From the NCBI RefSeq assembly GCF_004028635.1, contig NZ_RQJW01000005.1, forward strand, positions 248,001 through 312,000: DNA of 64,000 nucleotides, given 5' to 3'. The DNA is from Streptomyces cyaneus. GTDB taxonomy: Bacteria > Actinomycetota > Actinomycetes > Streptomycetales > Streptomycetaceae. Position numbers and translations under genes: made by a program. Position 1 is the first letter of the stretch; every line of letters begins with the position of its first letter. The notes under the pieces are model-generated. The model was not told the DNA's origin. It searched no databases and worked only from the letters and a program-made list of their open reading frames with translations. Below, piece after piece: positions 51,158 through 60,282 of this stretch.

Positions 51158-52750
51158 TCACTGACGGCTGATCGCGCGGGACACTCCGGCCGTGACCGTG
51201 GTGGCCAGGACCCAGCCGGCCGCGATCAGCCCATAGGCCAGCCATTGCCCGCTGTCGCGCGGCGCGAAGGCGCCTTCCTGCCCGAACGTGATGATCGGCA
51301 CCAGCAGATCGAGCGTGTAGAAGACGGCGTTGAAGTCCGGCGCCTTGCCGGCTTCGAGCGGGGCGGGCGGATGCAGGCCGAAGAACAGTGCGCCGCAGAC
51401 GAGCAGCGCCATCAGCCAGAGACCTGCGCGCAGAGGCCGGTAGCCGTAGCCGACGGCTACGTCCTGGATGTGGCCCCAGGCGCGGGTGTGCGGGGAGAGG
51501 GTGGTGCGGCGGTGGCGTTGTTTGGCGAGGAGCACCGTACGCGCTTCGTCTTCGTGCCCCAACTTCCGGTAGGCCGCCGCGAGTTGCTCGTACGGTTGTG
51601 GAAGGTAGCCGCCGCTGGTGCGCCGGATCCACCGGACTCGCTCGGCCGCCGACAGGGGGAACGCGAGGGCGTCGTACGTCGTCTCGGCCAGCCGGAGGTC
51701 GGCGGGCCAGGTGTCGGGGGCGTCGTACAGCGTCCCGAGCTGGGCGTTGCGTGCGTCCACGACGCCAGCGATCGGACGCCGGGTGCGCAGGTCGGTTTCC
51801 CGGGTCTGGATCGCGCGCAGGGACAGGGCGGTGCCGTCGGGGTGGGTCAGTTCGGCGTCGCGGAAGCTGAGTTCCGTACCGATGCGCGTGCCGTCGAGTT
51901 GGATGGCGCCGTCGACGGTGAGACCACGGCCGAGGTCGAAGTTGCGGCTGACCGTGACATCGACCGCTTCCAGGGCGATGTCGCCGGGGTTGCTCAGTCG
52001 GGCGCCGCAGAAGCCGATGGCTGCCGCGACCGTGGCACCGGAGAGGATGATCCGTCCTTCGGCGCTGAATCCCGGGTGGCAGGTGAAGTCCTCGGCGATC
52101 TGGACGTGGTAGGCGTCCAGGGCGTGACCGCCAGGGTTGCGCAGCGAAGCGCCTTCCAGATCGAACTCGCCGTCGATGGACGCACCGGACAGCCGGAATC
52201 GCCCCTCGACAGCCAGGTTGGTGCACAGCACATCGCCGCCCACCTTGGCGTGGACGGCGGATATCGCCTCGCCGTCGGGGCACGTGATCACCATGTCACG
52301 CAGGTCCAGATCACCGTTGATCTGGGTACGGGTGAGCACGAGGGGCCCCGTCACGTGGCAACGGGAGAGCACCAGACGCCCATCGATCTGCGCTGTGTCG
52401 GCGACCAAGCCCGGCAGGTCACAGCCGCTCATGACCAACTCACGGGTCCGGACGCCCTGCAGCAGGGGGGCCTCGTCGAAGCGGCAGTCGGTGAGGACCA
52501 CCGGCACGGCGATCTCGGTGAATCGCAGATCCAGGCAGCCTGTGACGCGTGCACCGGTCAGGCGCAGCGCAGGGCGGTCACCCGGTACGTGATCAACGCC
52601 GGCGCCCAGCAACAGCGCCGCGATGACGTCGGCCCGGACCACTGCTTCCGCCGATGCCGGATCGTCCAGGGCATCGACATCGACGGTGCGTCCTTGGGAG
52701 AAGGAGTCCCACAACCGCCGTTCGGGAGCGTTGAGTTCGTCGAGGCGCAT
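51158..52750 (-). CDS. Beta-helix-like (pentapeptide-type) membrane protein
   Basis: 530 aa. Residues about 50-380 are repeats of short strands such as LRLTGARVTGCLDLRFTEIA and GDLDLRDMVITCPDGEAISA, a right-handed beta-helix-like pattern. A helical part and two membrane segments follow (about 435-460 and 500-525). Streptomyces relatives are sometimes labelled membrane-associated oxidoreductase, but no cofactor motif is visible. The ATG at 52750 starts the conserved MRLDELNAPERRLWDSFSQG. Function unknown. Confidence 0.75.
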   Translation of the reverse strand: MRLDELNAPERRLWDSFSQGRTVDVDALDDPASAEAVVRADVIAALLLGAGVDHVPGDRPALRLTGARVTGCLDLRFTEIAVPVVLTDCRFDEAPLLQGVRTRELVMSGCDLPGLVADTAQIDGRLVLSRCHVTGPLVLTRTQINGDLDLRDMVITCPDGEAISAVHAKVGGDVLCTNLAVEGRFRLSGASIDGEFDLEGASLRNPGGHALDAYHVQIAEDFTCHPGFSAEGRIILSGATVAAAIGFCGARLSNPGDIALEAVDVTVSRNFDLGRGLTVDGAIQLDGTRIGTELSFRDAELTHPDGTALSLRAIQTRETDLRTRRPIAGVVDARNAQLGTLYDAPDTWPADLRLAETTYDALAFPLSAAERVRWIRRTSGGYLPQPYEQLAAAYRKLGHEDEARTVLLAKQRHRRTTLSPHTRAWGHIQDVAVGYGYRPLRAGLWLMALLVCGALFFGLHPPAPLEAGKAPDFNAVFYTLDLLVPIITFGQEGAFAPRDSGQWLAYGLIAAGWVLATTVTAGVSRAISRQ

Positions 52751-52903
52751 GACCGACGATCTTCCTGGTACGACGGCGTGTCGGACAAGCCTGGGCGAGC
52801 AAAGCCCCCTGCCTGCCGACTCGTTGCCGGCAGGCAGGGGGCTGGATGTGGATCGCTCCTCAGCGGTCGCCGAAGGCCCAGGGGTCAATGTGGCTCAGCG
52901 GGC

Positions 52904-54352
52904 TCAGCGGGCGAACGGCCCGCCCAGCCGTGCGTACGACAGGTTCAGCGACGTCACGGAGTACGACTTCGAGCCCGTCGTCGTGATGCCGGACGTGGAG
53001 CCCTTGAGCTGGTGGACGAGGCCCCAGCGGTCCTCGTAGCCCAGCTGTTCGTTGGTGTCGATCATCAGGTCGGCGCGGCCGTCGCGGGTGTAGTCGGTGA
53101 GCTTGAGGTAGGCGCCGAACTGGTCATCGGTCTCGGGGCTGCTCGTGATGCCGGAGGTGTCCTGGGAGTAGGACTTGGCGCCGGTGCCGGACAGGCCGCC
53201 CGCGCGGCCGAGCAGGACGGTGACCGAGCCGGCGTTGCGCTTGGTGCCGAGGTCCTCGCCGCGGGCGCCGACGGCGAGGTCCGCGTAGCCGTCGCCGTTG
53301 ACGTCGCCTGCGGCGATGGCGGAGCCGAAGTAGTCCTCGTTCTCGGAGGAGCCGGGTACGCCGGTGGTGTTCTGCGTGAACTTCACCGGCTTGCGGGCCG
53401 CGTTGGGGCCGCCGGAGCCGCCGTACTGGACGGTGACGTAGCCGCGCTCGCCGTCGCCCGTCTCGTAGCCGCGGCCGATGGCGAGGTCGCCGTAGCCGTC
53501 CTTGTCGAAGTCGCCGATGGCGAGGATGTCGCCGCCCTGGTGGCCGCCGTCGTCCGGTACCAGCACCTCGCCCGCACGCTGGGTGAAGGTGCTGCCGCCG
53601 CGGTGGAAGTAGGCGCGCATGTTGATGTCGCCGTCCTGCAGATCCGAGCCGAGCATGTACAGGTCGGTCGCGGCGTCGGCGGTGACCCGGCCGGCGACGA
53701 GGTTGGGGGCGTGCAGATAGCCGTAGCCACCGCCCAGGGAATCCCAGCCGCTCTTGCCGCCGGCGCGCGTGAAGGGGCCCTTCAGGAGGACCACGCCGAC
53801 CTGGCTGTTGCTGGTCACGGCGAGGTCCGGGTCGCCGTCGCCGTCGAAGTCGCCGGAGACGACGTCCTCGCCGAAGAAGTCGCCCTGGTTCTCGTACTCC
53901 TGCGGGACCGGCGAGTTGAACACCGTGCCCGAGCCGAGGCCGTTCGCGCTGCCCCAGACCACGGTCAGCCCGCCCCGGGACTGGATGGTGCCGACGTTCT
54001 CACCGGGCGAGGAGACGACCAGGTCGGCGTAGCCGTCCCGGTCGAGGTCGGCGGTGGTGGCGGCGGCGCCCCACCAGTCGCCCTCCTCCACCGCGCCGGG
54101 GATGCCGGGCGAGTCCTGGTGGAGGGTCTGGACGCGGGTGCCGGGGCCGGCCGACGTGCCGTAGACGACGGTGACCCGGCCGTCCTTGCCGTGCGAGCCG
54201 CCGAGCATGACGAAGTCGCGGTAGCCGTCGCCGTTGAAGTCGTCGGACAGCTTGGCGGGGGCCGCCGACGCCGCGGGGGCCGTCAGGAGCGGTGTGCCGA
54301 CCGCTGCCGCGAGGGCCACGGCAGCGGCGAGGGCGGTACGTCTGGCGCGCAT
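52904..54352 (-). CDS. Secreted FG-GAP (integrin-type) repeat protein
   Basis: 482 aa. Sec signal peptide ending PAASAAP, then about seven FG-GAP/VCBS repeats with Asp-rich calcium loops (DDFNGDGYRDFVM, GDFDGDGDPDLAV, GDFDKDGYGDLAI, GDVNGDGYADLAV), forming a predicted beta-propeller. Extracellular; ligand unknown. Downstream of the protease-like FG-GAP protein on the same strand, with a repeat-filled 164-bp gap. Confidence 0.85.
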   Translation of the reverse strand: MRARRTALAAAVALAAAVGTPLLTAPAASAAPAKLSDDFNGDGYRDFVMLGGSHGKDGRVTVVYGTSAGPGTRVQTLHQDSPGIPGAVEEGDWWGAAATTADLDRDGYADLVVSSPGENVGTIQSRGGLTVVWGSANGLGSGTVFNSPVPQEYENQGDFFGEDVVSGDFDGDGDPDLAVTSNSQVGVVLLKGPFTRAGGKSGWDSLGGGYGYLHAPNLVAGRVTADAATDLYMLGSDLQDGDINMRAYFHRGGSTFTQRAGEVLVPDDGGHQGGDILAIGDFDKDGYGDLAIGRGYETGDGERGYVTVQYGGSGGPNAARKPVKFTQNTTGVPGSSENEDYFGSAIAAGDVNGDGYADLAVGARGEDLGTKRNAGSVTVLLGRAGGLSGTGAKSYSQDTSGITSSPETDDQFGAYLKLTDYTRDGRADLMIDTNEQLGYEDRWGLVHQLKGSTSGITTTGSKSYSVTSLNLSYARLGGPFAR

Positions 54353-54383
54353 GGGTCTCCGTTGTCGAGATCGTGCTGTGAGC

Positions 54384-54447
54384 GACCTGGTTGATCTGGT
54401 CGACCTGGTTGATCTGGTTGATCTGTTGATTTGGTTGATCTGATCAA
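54384..54447. repeat. 9-bp tandem repeat GGTTGATCT
   Basis: Seven or so degenerate units (GGTTGATCT, GGTCGACCT variants) between two FG-GAP genes, 32 bp upstream of the 54352 start. Confidence 0.75.
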
Positions 54448-54516
54448 CTGCGCTCTACGACGTACCCGGCAGCCGAAAGGTTGTACGCAAAAGTTGTACG
54501 TACGCCGACCTCGGTT

Positions 54517-56382
54517 TCAGCCCCAGATGTCGTACTGCTGGAAACCTGTGCCGACCGAGACCCGTGGGGCAAAGATCTCGGTGGTCGCCTTCGCGGTGCC
54601 CTTGTAGAGGTAGAGCGTGCCGCCGGGAGTGCGGGCGAGGAAGTCGGCCAAGCCGTCGCCGCTGACGTCGCCGACCGCGTCGAAGGCGTTGTAGCCGGTC
54701 CAGGCGCTGCGCACCTTGATCCGGGAGGAGAAGGCCTCGGCGCCGGTCTTGCCGGTGCCCTTGTACAGGTACAGGTCGCCGGTGCCGGCCTGGCGGGCGA
54801 GCAGGTCGGCCCTGCCGTCACCGGTGAAGTCGCCGTGGCCGCGCACGGAGTTGTACTGGTTCCAGCCGGTGCGGACCGAGAAGCGTGAGCCGAAGGTGCC
54901 GTTGCCCTTGCCCGGGTAGATCCACAGGGTCCCGCCGGAGTCCACCGACAGGATGTCGGGCAGGTAGTCGCCGGTGACGTCGCCCGGCGCGATGATCCGG
55001 GTGCGGGTCTTCCAGCCGGTGAAGATCTTCGTGTCGGTCCAGGAGCCGTCCGTACGGGCGCTGTTGAGCACGTAGTGCGTCCAGTACACGTCACCGGTGG
55101 AGCTGACCCGGTAGACCAGGTCCTGGTAGCCGTCCCGGTTGAGGTCCGTCTGGAGGACCAGGTTGGCGCCGCCCCAGTTGCCCCAGGAGACGCGGGCGCC
55201 GAAGGAGCTGCCGCTGGAGTCCTTCTCGTAGCCGGTCTTCGTGGAGGAGGCCCGGACGAAGATGTCGGCCTTGCCGTCGGCCTTGTTGTTGAAGGTGCTC
55301 AGGTTCGTGTCGTCGATCTGGCGATAGGCGGAACCGGCGTAGGCACTCATCTTGGTGAAGACGCTGTAGTAGCCCTTCGCCGCGCAGCCGCTGTGATGGC
55401 CCCAGGAGGCCACTCCGGCGATCCTGCCGCCCACCACGAGCGGGCCGCCGAAGTCACCGTCGCACACCGCGCTGGTATCGGTGTCGCTCCCGCTCTGCGT
55501 GCCCGCGCAGACCATGCGCCCCGCGACGAACGCCGAGTCGTAGACGCCTGAGCAGGTGCTGTCGGACTGCAGGGTCAGCGTGGCCGTCCGCAGCGTCTGG
55601 GAGATGTCCTGGCTGGTGGAGCTGGTACGGCCCCAGCCGTAGAACTTGGCCTGGGTACCGGCGGCGTACGAGGCGGTGTCGCCGAAGGTGACCATGCGGA
55701 TCGGCGTGGCCTTGACTGGGACGGACAGGGTGAGCATGCCGAGGTCGCTCTCGTTCTTCCCCACCTCCTTGTCCACCGGGTCGTACCCCGGCTGCCACCA
55801 CTGACGCAGCACGGCGGTGGCCTGCCCGCCGTGCAGGTCGGCTGTGCCGGTGGAGTCGGTGGTGGGCAGCTGGTCGGTACCCGTGACGACGGCGCCGTGG
55901 GCCTGCCAGTTGTAGTCCCTGTTGTCTTGCCTGAGGCAGCTGGCGGCGGTCAGGATCTTCGTCGGCGCCACGACCGCGCCGCCGCAGAAGAAGTCCACGT
56001 CGTCGGTGGTTTCGGGGGTGTTCCTGTCGTCGTGGTACCAGAGCTGGGCCATCCACGGGGCCGTGCTGACGGTGGTCTCGCTGCCACCGATGACCATCGG
56101 TTCGACGCTCGACGTGTTCGTGCCGGAGCTCAGCGACGACTTCTTGGTCGCCTGCCCCGCGGTGTCGTCGGCGGCGAGGGCGCCCGCGATGCGCTTCTCC
56201 AGGGTGGACAGCGAGGGCGAGTCGATGGCCGGCTTGACCGTCGGGGTCGGCACGGCGGTGGCCGCACCGGCGGAGGAGGTCATCACCGCGGCGGCGACGG
56301 CCGCGGCGACACCGGCGGCGGCGACGGGCAGGGCGATGCGTATCCGGCGTCTGTGCCGGCCGCCGGACGGTGTCGTGGTCAA
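54517..56382 (-). CDS. Trypsin-like serine protease homologue with C-terminal FG-GAP repeats, active site lost
   Basis: 621 aa. Signal peptide region (RIRIALPVAAAGVAAAVAAA), propeptide-like segment, trypsin fold at about 95-345, then FG-GAP/VCBS repeats (about 360-621, e.g. GDFTGDGRADLLA). The catalytic His box reads LTAASCL instead of TAAHC (Ser 148), and the Ser box reads CDGDFGGPLV instead of GDSGGP (Phe 311); Asp 213 is kept. It should be proteolytically dead and may bind instead. The TTG start at 56382 has GGGGGGA upstream. Confidence 0.83.
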   Translation of the reverse strand: MTTTPSGGRHRRRIRIALPVAAAGVAAAVAAAVMTSSAGAATAVPTPTVKPAIDSPSLSTLEKRIAGALAADDTAGQATKKSSLSSGTNTSSVEPMVIGGSETTVSTAPWMAQLWYHDDRNTPETTDDVDFFCGGAVVAPTKILTAASCLRQDNRDYNWQAHGAVVTGTDQLPTTDSTGTADLHGGQATAVLRQWWQPGYDPVDKEVGKNESDLGMLTLSVPVKATPIRMVTFGDTASYAAGTQAKFYGWGRTSSTSQDISQTLRTATLTLQSDSTCSGVYDSAFVAGRMVCAGTQSGSDTDTSAVCDGDFGGPLVVGGRIAGVASWGHHSGCAAKGYYSVFTKMSAYAGSAYRQIDDTNLSTFNNKADGKADIFVRASSTKTGYEKDSSGSSFGARVSWGNWGGANLVLQTDLNRDGYQDLVYRVSSTGDVYWTHYVLNSARTDGSWTDTKIFTGWKTRTRIIAPGDVTGDYLPDILSVDSGGTLWIYPGKGNGTFGSRFSVRTGWNQYNSVRGHGDFTGDGRADLLARQAGTGDLYLYKGTGKTGAEAFSSRIKVRSAWTGYNAFDAVGDVSGDGLADFLARTPGGTLYLYKGTAKATTEIFAPRVSVGTGFQQYDIWG

Positions 56383-56834
56383 GGAAGTCCCCCCAGAGGA
56401 ACATGAGACGGGAGGGACGCGCGGCGCGCCCCTCCCTCTCAGCGCCGAGAAGCCGACCTCCGTCACTGATGACGGAGGTCGGCCTCAAAGGCCCGGCGAG
56501 CGAAGCCGACCGTGCCCGAGTTGAACTCGTCGACGCTTCACGGGAGTTTCGTCGGCGCCCTGGGTCAGCGGCGAAGAGCCTGGGCCGCCTCGCGCTCGTG
56601 GCGCGGCCACACGGGTGGTTCTGCGCGGAGCGCCTCTTGCCCGCGTTCGGCTTCGTGATGCCTTGGCCGTACAGGGAACTTGGGCCGACCGCGGGGCCCA
56701 CACCCTTGCTCGTTGATCAGAAGATCCGGCGTGCCGACGAGCATATCTCGGACATTTGAGGATTAACCTCTCGTCACCTTATGACGTGGCGGATCGCGTA
56801 CGGGTACGCGTCCGCTTCAACGCTCGGAGAAGAC
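56383..56834. other. Intergenic with strong hairpin
   Basis: 452 bp. A perfect 14-bp stem with loop CTGA lies at 56452-56483, 70 bp upstream of the protease-like start. The rest (56484-56800) has no gene I can support. The last 80 bp are AT-richer and probably carry the promoter of the 56835 gene. Confidence 0.6.
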
Positions 56835-57224
56835 ATGCGCAAGCCTCGCAAGACCGCTGTCGTGGCCGTCCTCCTCGGCGCCATCGGCTTCCTCAGCACC
56901 GGCGCCGCCTACGCCGACGGGCAGGGGCACGGACACAAGCAGGGACACAAGCACGGACAGAAGCACGGACACAAGCAGGGGCACAAGCAGGGGCACAAGC
57001 ACGGACGCGGACACAAGGCCGACAGCAAAGAGAGCAGGACGGTCTACATCGCCCAGAGCACCACGTGCAGCACGATCGAAGAGAACGTCGACGTACAGGG
57101 CCAGATCGGGTTCGAGAACGGCCGGGAAGCCAACCGGTCCAACGGCGAGGGCTCGCCCGGCACGCAGACCACCGACCTCGGCTCGAGCCAGGGCTGCAAC
57201 AACACCATCGTCCTCGGCAAGTAG
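56835..57224 (+). CDS. Secreted His/Gly/Lys-repeat protein
   Basis: 129 aa. Sec signal peptide ending GAAYA-D, then a 12-bp-based repeat encoding units such as HGHKQGHKHGQKHGHKQGHK (about 35-63), then a conserved-looking domain with TVYIAQSTTCSTIEENVDVQ and GSSQGCNNTIVLGK carrying two Cys. The repeat should bind transition metals or anionic polymers. GGAGAAG precedes the ATG. Convergent with rpoA. Family not recognised. Confidence 0.7.
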   Translation: MRKPRKTAVVAVLLGAIGFLSTGAAYADGQGHGHKQGHKHGQKHGHKQGHKQGHKHGRGHKADSKESRTVYIAQSTTCSTIEENVDVQGQIGFENGREANRSNGEGSPGTQTTDLGSSQGCNNTIVLGK

Positions 57225-57264
57225 CTCACCCGGGTCCCGGCGCCGAGGGCGGGGCCGGGGCCCT

Positions 57265-57327
57265 GGGGGAGCCGGGCTGCGGGCGGCCGGCGCTCATCGC
57301 CGGCCGCTGTGCCGTCCCGGCTCCCCC
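57265..57327. terminator. Nested bidirectional terminator between the 56835 gene and rpoA
   Basis: Outer 12-bp stem (57265-57276 with 57316-57327) encloses an inner perfect 10-bp stem (57283-57292 with 57298-57307, 5-nt loop). It lies 18 bp after the rpoA stop. Confidence 0.75.
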
Positions 57328-57344
57328 GCAACCCGGCGCGGTGT

Positions 57345-58361
57345 TCAGTACTGCTCGGTCTCCACGAAGCCCGCGTCCGCGTCGTCGTCGGCGCCGAAGG
57401 CAGCGGCGGTCGGGTCGAATCCGGGCGGGCTGTCCTTGAGGCCCAGGCCCATGCCGGCCAGCTTCGCCTTGACCTCGTCGATCGACTTCGCACCGAAGTT
57501 ACGAATGTCGAGCAGGTCGGCCTCGGAACGCGCCAGGAGCTCACCCACCGAGTGGACGCCCTCCCGCTTGAGGCAGTTGTACGAACGGACCGTGAGCTCG
57601 AGCTCCTCGATCGGCAGCGCGAGGTCGGCGGCGAGGGCGGCGTCCGTGGGGGACGGGCCCATGTCGATGCCCTCGGCGTCGATGTTCAGCTCACGGGCCA
57701 GACCGAACAGCTCGACCAGCGTCTTACCGGCCGATGCCATGGCGTCACGCGGACGCATCGCCTGCTTGGTCTCGACATCGACGATCAGCTTGTCAAAGTC
57801 GGTGCGCTGCTCGACACGCGTGGCCTCGACCTTGTACGTGACCTTCAGCACGGGGCTGTAGATGGAGTCGACCGGGATACGGCCGATCTCCTGGCCCACC
57901 TGCTTGTTCTGCACGGCGGAGACGTAACCGCGGCCACGCTCGACCGTCAGCTCCATCTCCAGCTTGCCCTTGCCGTTGAGCGTGGCGAGGACGAGGTCGG
58001 GGTTGTGCACCTCGACACCGGCCGGCGGCGCGATGTCGGCGGCGGTGACCAGACCCGGGCCCTGCTTGCGCAGGTACATCACCACAGGCTCGTCGTGCTC
58101 CGAGGAGACGACCAGCTGCTTGATGTTGAGGATCAGGTCGGTGACGTCCTCCTTGACGCCCGGCACGGTGGTGAACTCATGCAGGACACCATCGACGCGG
58201 ATGCTGGTGACAGCCGCTCCGGGGATCGAGGACAGGAGCGTACGACGCAGGGAGTTGCCGAGGGTGTAGCCGAAGCCCGGCTCCAGCGGCTCGATCACGA
58301 ACCGTGAGCGGAACTCGTCGACGACCTCTTCGGTCAGTGAGGGACGCTGAGCAATCAGCAC
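57345..58361 (-). CDS. rpoA: DNA-directed RNA polymerase alpha subunit (stand-alone copy)
   Basis: 338 aa, complete. NTD: RFVIEPLEPGFGYTLGNSLR (dimerisation) and KEDVTDLILNIKQL. CTD: RSYNCLKREGVHSVGEL and DIRNFGAKSIDEVKAKL keep the DNA-contact residues (Arg, Asn, Cys, Gly, Lys, Ser equivalents of the UP-element site). The GTG start has GGAGG. It is not next to rpsK, rpsD or rplQ, the universal neighbours, so this is probably a second copy. About two residues shorter before the acidic tail than the S. coelicolor protein as I recall it. Confidence 0.92.
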   Translation of the reverse strand: MLIAQRPSLTEEVVDEFRSRFVIEPLEPGFGYTLGNSLRRTLLSSIPGAAVTSIRVDGVLHEFTTVPGVKEDVTDLILNIKQLVVSSEHDEPVVMYLRKQGPGLVTAADIAPPAGVEVHNPDLVLATLNGKGKLEMELTVERGRGYVSAVQNKQVGQEIGRIPVDSIYSPVLKVTYKVEATRVEQRTDFDKLIVDVETKQAMRPRDAMASAGKTLVELFGLARELNIDAEGIDMGPSPTDAALAADLALPIEELELTVRSYNCLKREGVHSVGELLARSEADLLDIRNFGAKSIDEVKAKLAGMGLGLKDSPPGFDPTAAAFGADDDADAGFVETEQY

Positions 58362-58511
58362 GAGGTATTGCCTCCAGTGTTTGGCGCCCGCTATGTGACG
58401 CCGTTGACACACGAAGGGTACGGCCAAGGCGCCGCCTCCAGTCCGAGGCATGAGCAATTGGCGCCTCGCCGAGCGGTCAGGCAGGCAGCCAGGCAGGCAA
58501 GGAGGCCCGGC

Positions 58512-59198
58512 TCACTGACGGCTTTCGCCGCGGTGGACGACCGTGATGAGGTGGTCGGGACCAGGGGTCTCGAGCTCGTCGACCACGGCGACGGCCAGGT
58601 CCTCGGCGCTGATCCAGGATCGGCCGTCGGCGCTGATGAGCAAGGTGTCGGTGCCGCGCCGATAGCGGCCGGTTCGTTCACCGGGTTCGAGCAGGGCCGG
58701 TGGACTCAGGTAGACGCAATCGGCATCGGCATGGGACTGGCAGGTTCGCAGCTGGGCGATTCCGGCGGCGGCGACGGCCTTGATTTCGGCGGGCACATAC
58801 GTCGGGTTGTCGGCGACCAGCAGATTGCGGTCGTCGGGGCTGCGCAATGCGCCGGCGCCGCCGACCACTAGGACGCGGATCCCGAGCTGTGCGGCGATGT
58901 CCAGCACCGTACGGGTGGTGCCGACCAGGAACTCCTCGTCGACCGGCATGGTCCGAACGGTCAGTACGACGGCGTCCGCAGCGCCGTGGGAGGCGGAGCC
59001 CGCCAGCGCCTCGCGTATGGCGTGCGAGTCGTTCGCGTCGACCGCGATCGACGTCACGTTCCGGTTCCTCGGGTTCTCACTCGCGGGCTTCCGGGACAGG
59101 GCGAGCACCTGGTGTCCGCGTGCGCCGGCCTCATTGATCACCCGGCTGCCGACCATCCCGGTGGCACCCAGTACGGCGATCTTCATGCCTGCCTTCAT
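58512..59198 (-). CDS. NAD(P)-binding SDR-type protein (NmrA/atypical SDR)
   Basis: 228 aa. Rossmann start MKIAVLGATGMVGSRVINEA with the GATGMVG loop and basic SRKP after beta-2. Resembles NAD(P)H-binding (NmrA-like) reductases or sensors; the active-site Tyr-Lys pair is not obvious. ATG with GGAGG upstream, overlapping the EamA stop by 4 bp. It lies just upstream of rpoA but with a 150-bp gap. Confidence 0.83.
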   Translation of the reverse strand: MKAGMKIAVLGATGMVGSRVINEAGARGHQVLALSRKPASENPRNRNVTSIAVDANDSHAIREALAGSASHGAADAVVLTVRTMPVDEEFLVGTTRTVLDIAAQLGIRVLVVGGAGALRSPDDRNLLVADNPTYVPAEIKAVAAAGIAQLRTCQSHADADCVYLSPPALLEPGERTGRYRRGTDTLLISADGRSWISAEDLAVAVVDELETPGPDHLITVVHRGESRQ

Positions 59199-60202
59199 CG
59201 GATCCGACCTCCCTGTGCGTGTTCGCCCTGCGCGTGTTCACCCTGTGTCCGGCCTTCTCGGATGCGGGCTTCTGTCGGTCTGCCGCGCACCACGCGGACC
59301 GACAGGGTCGGGCCATTGAGCTGCGCCGCGAGCAACGCGGCCAGGGCGAGGACGAAGCCGAAGGTCTGCAGCAGGCTCAGGGACTCCCCCAGCGCGATGC
59401 CGATGACGGCCGCGACCAGCGGGGACAGCAGCACCAGCGGTGCGGACGCGCCGACCGGCAGCTTTCCGACGCCGCGGAACCACAGCGTGGACGCGACCAG
59501 CCCACCCACGCTGCCGAGCCACAGGTATCCGCCGACGGCACCGGCGTCGATGTGCGGCGGAGCCCCCTCGATCGCGACGGCGAGCGGCAGCAACAGCAGG
59601 CCGCCGGCCGCCAGTTGCCAACCGGTCAGGGTCAGGGGACCGACCCCCGCGGGAAGGCCCCAGCGCTTGGTGAGGACGATCCCGGCGGCCATGGTGGCCG
59701 TACCACCGAGGCCGGCGAGGACGCCGACGGCATCCAGCCGGGCCTGCGGCCCCAGTACGACGAGTCCGACACCGACCACGCCGAGCACGGCCCAGGTCAG
59801 TCGCCACACCGTCGGCCGGTCGTGGAGCAGCGCGACGGCCAGCCCGGCGACCATCAGCGGCTGCGTGGCACCGAGAGTGGCGGCGACACCGCCGGGGAGT
59901 CGTTCGGCCGCCACGAACAAGAGGGGGTACAAGGCGCCGATGTTGAGCGCGCCGAGGACGGCGGCCTTCCACCACCAGTCCCCCCGCGGGAGCACGCGGG
60001 TGATCGCCAGCGCGAGCAGCCCGCCGGGCAGGGCGCGCAGCATCCCGGCGAACAGCGGATGCCCGGGTGGGAGCAGTTCCGTGGTGACGACGTACGTCGT
60101 GCCCCAGGTCGCGGGGGCGAGTGCGGTCAGTGCGACGGTGGCCACCTGCTGCGGGTACGAGATCCGCGGCGGGCCCGGTGCCCGCTCGGTCGAGGTATGC
60201 AT
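59195..60202 (-). CDS. EamA/DMT-family transporter
   Basis: 335 aa with ten membrane segments in two EamA repeats (WGTTYVVTTELLPPGHPLFA; GLGGTATMAAGIVLTKRWGL). The cytoplasmic tail holds a short repeat, GEHAQGEHAQGG. Relatives export amino acids and other metabolites. The ATG at 60202 is preferred. Forms an operon with the SDR gene; divergent from LysR, its likely regulator. Confidence 0.85.
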   Translation of the reverse strand: MHTSTERAPGPPRISYPQQVATVALTALAPATWGTTYVVTTELLPPGHPLFAGMLRALPGGLLALAITRVLPRGDWWWKAAVLGALNIGALYPLLFVAAERLPGGVAATLGATQPLMVAGLAVALLHDRPTVWRLTWAVLGVVGVGLVVLGPQARLDAVGVLAGLGGTATMAAGIVLTKRWGLPAGVGPLTLTGWQLAAGGLLLLPLAVAIEGAPPHIDAGAVGGYLWLGSVGGLVASTLWFRGVGKLPVGASAPLVLLSPLVAAVIGIALGESLSLLQTFGFVLALAALLAAQLNGPTLSVRVVRGRPTEARIREGRTQGEHAQGEHAQGGRIR

Positions 60203-60282
60203 GTGATGAAGTCTCAGATCCAGGCCGGCCATGAGTCCAACACATGCTTGCCATCGCAGCCATGAACCAGAACGATGGCTGG

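Noticed and set aside
51083..54394. A 1103-codon open frame on the plus strand, and similar long antisense frames (e.g. 6329-8713 plus, 1079-2638 minus)
   Set aside because: They mirror real minus- or plus-strand genes. Their residue composition is Arg/Gly/Ala/Asp-heavy with no domain, and they arise from third-position GC bias.
56484..56760. Possible tRNA or small RNA gene upstream of the His-rich protein gene
   Set aside because: No cloverleaf can be drawn and no T-loop consensus pairs properly.
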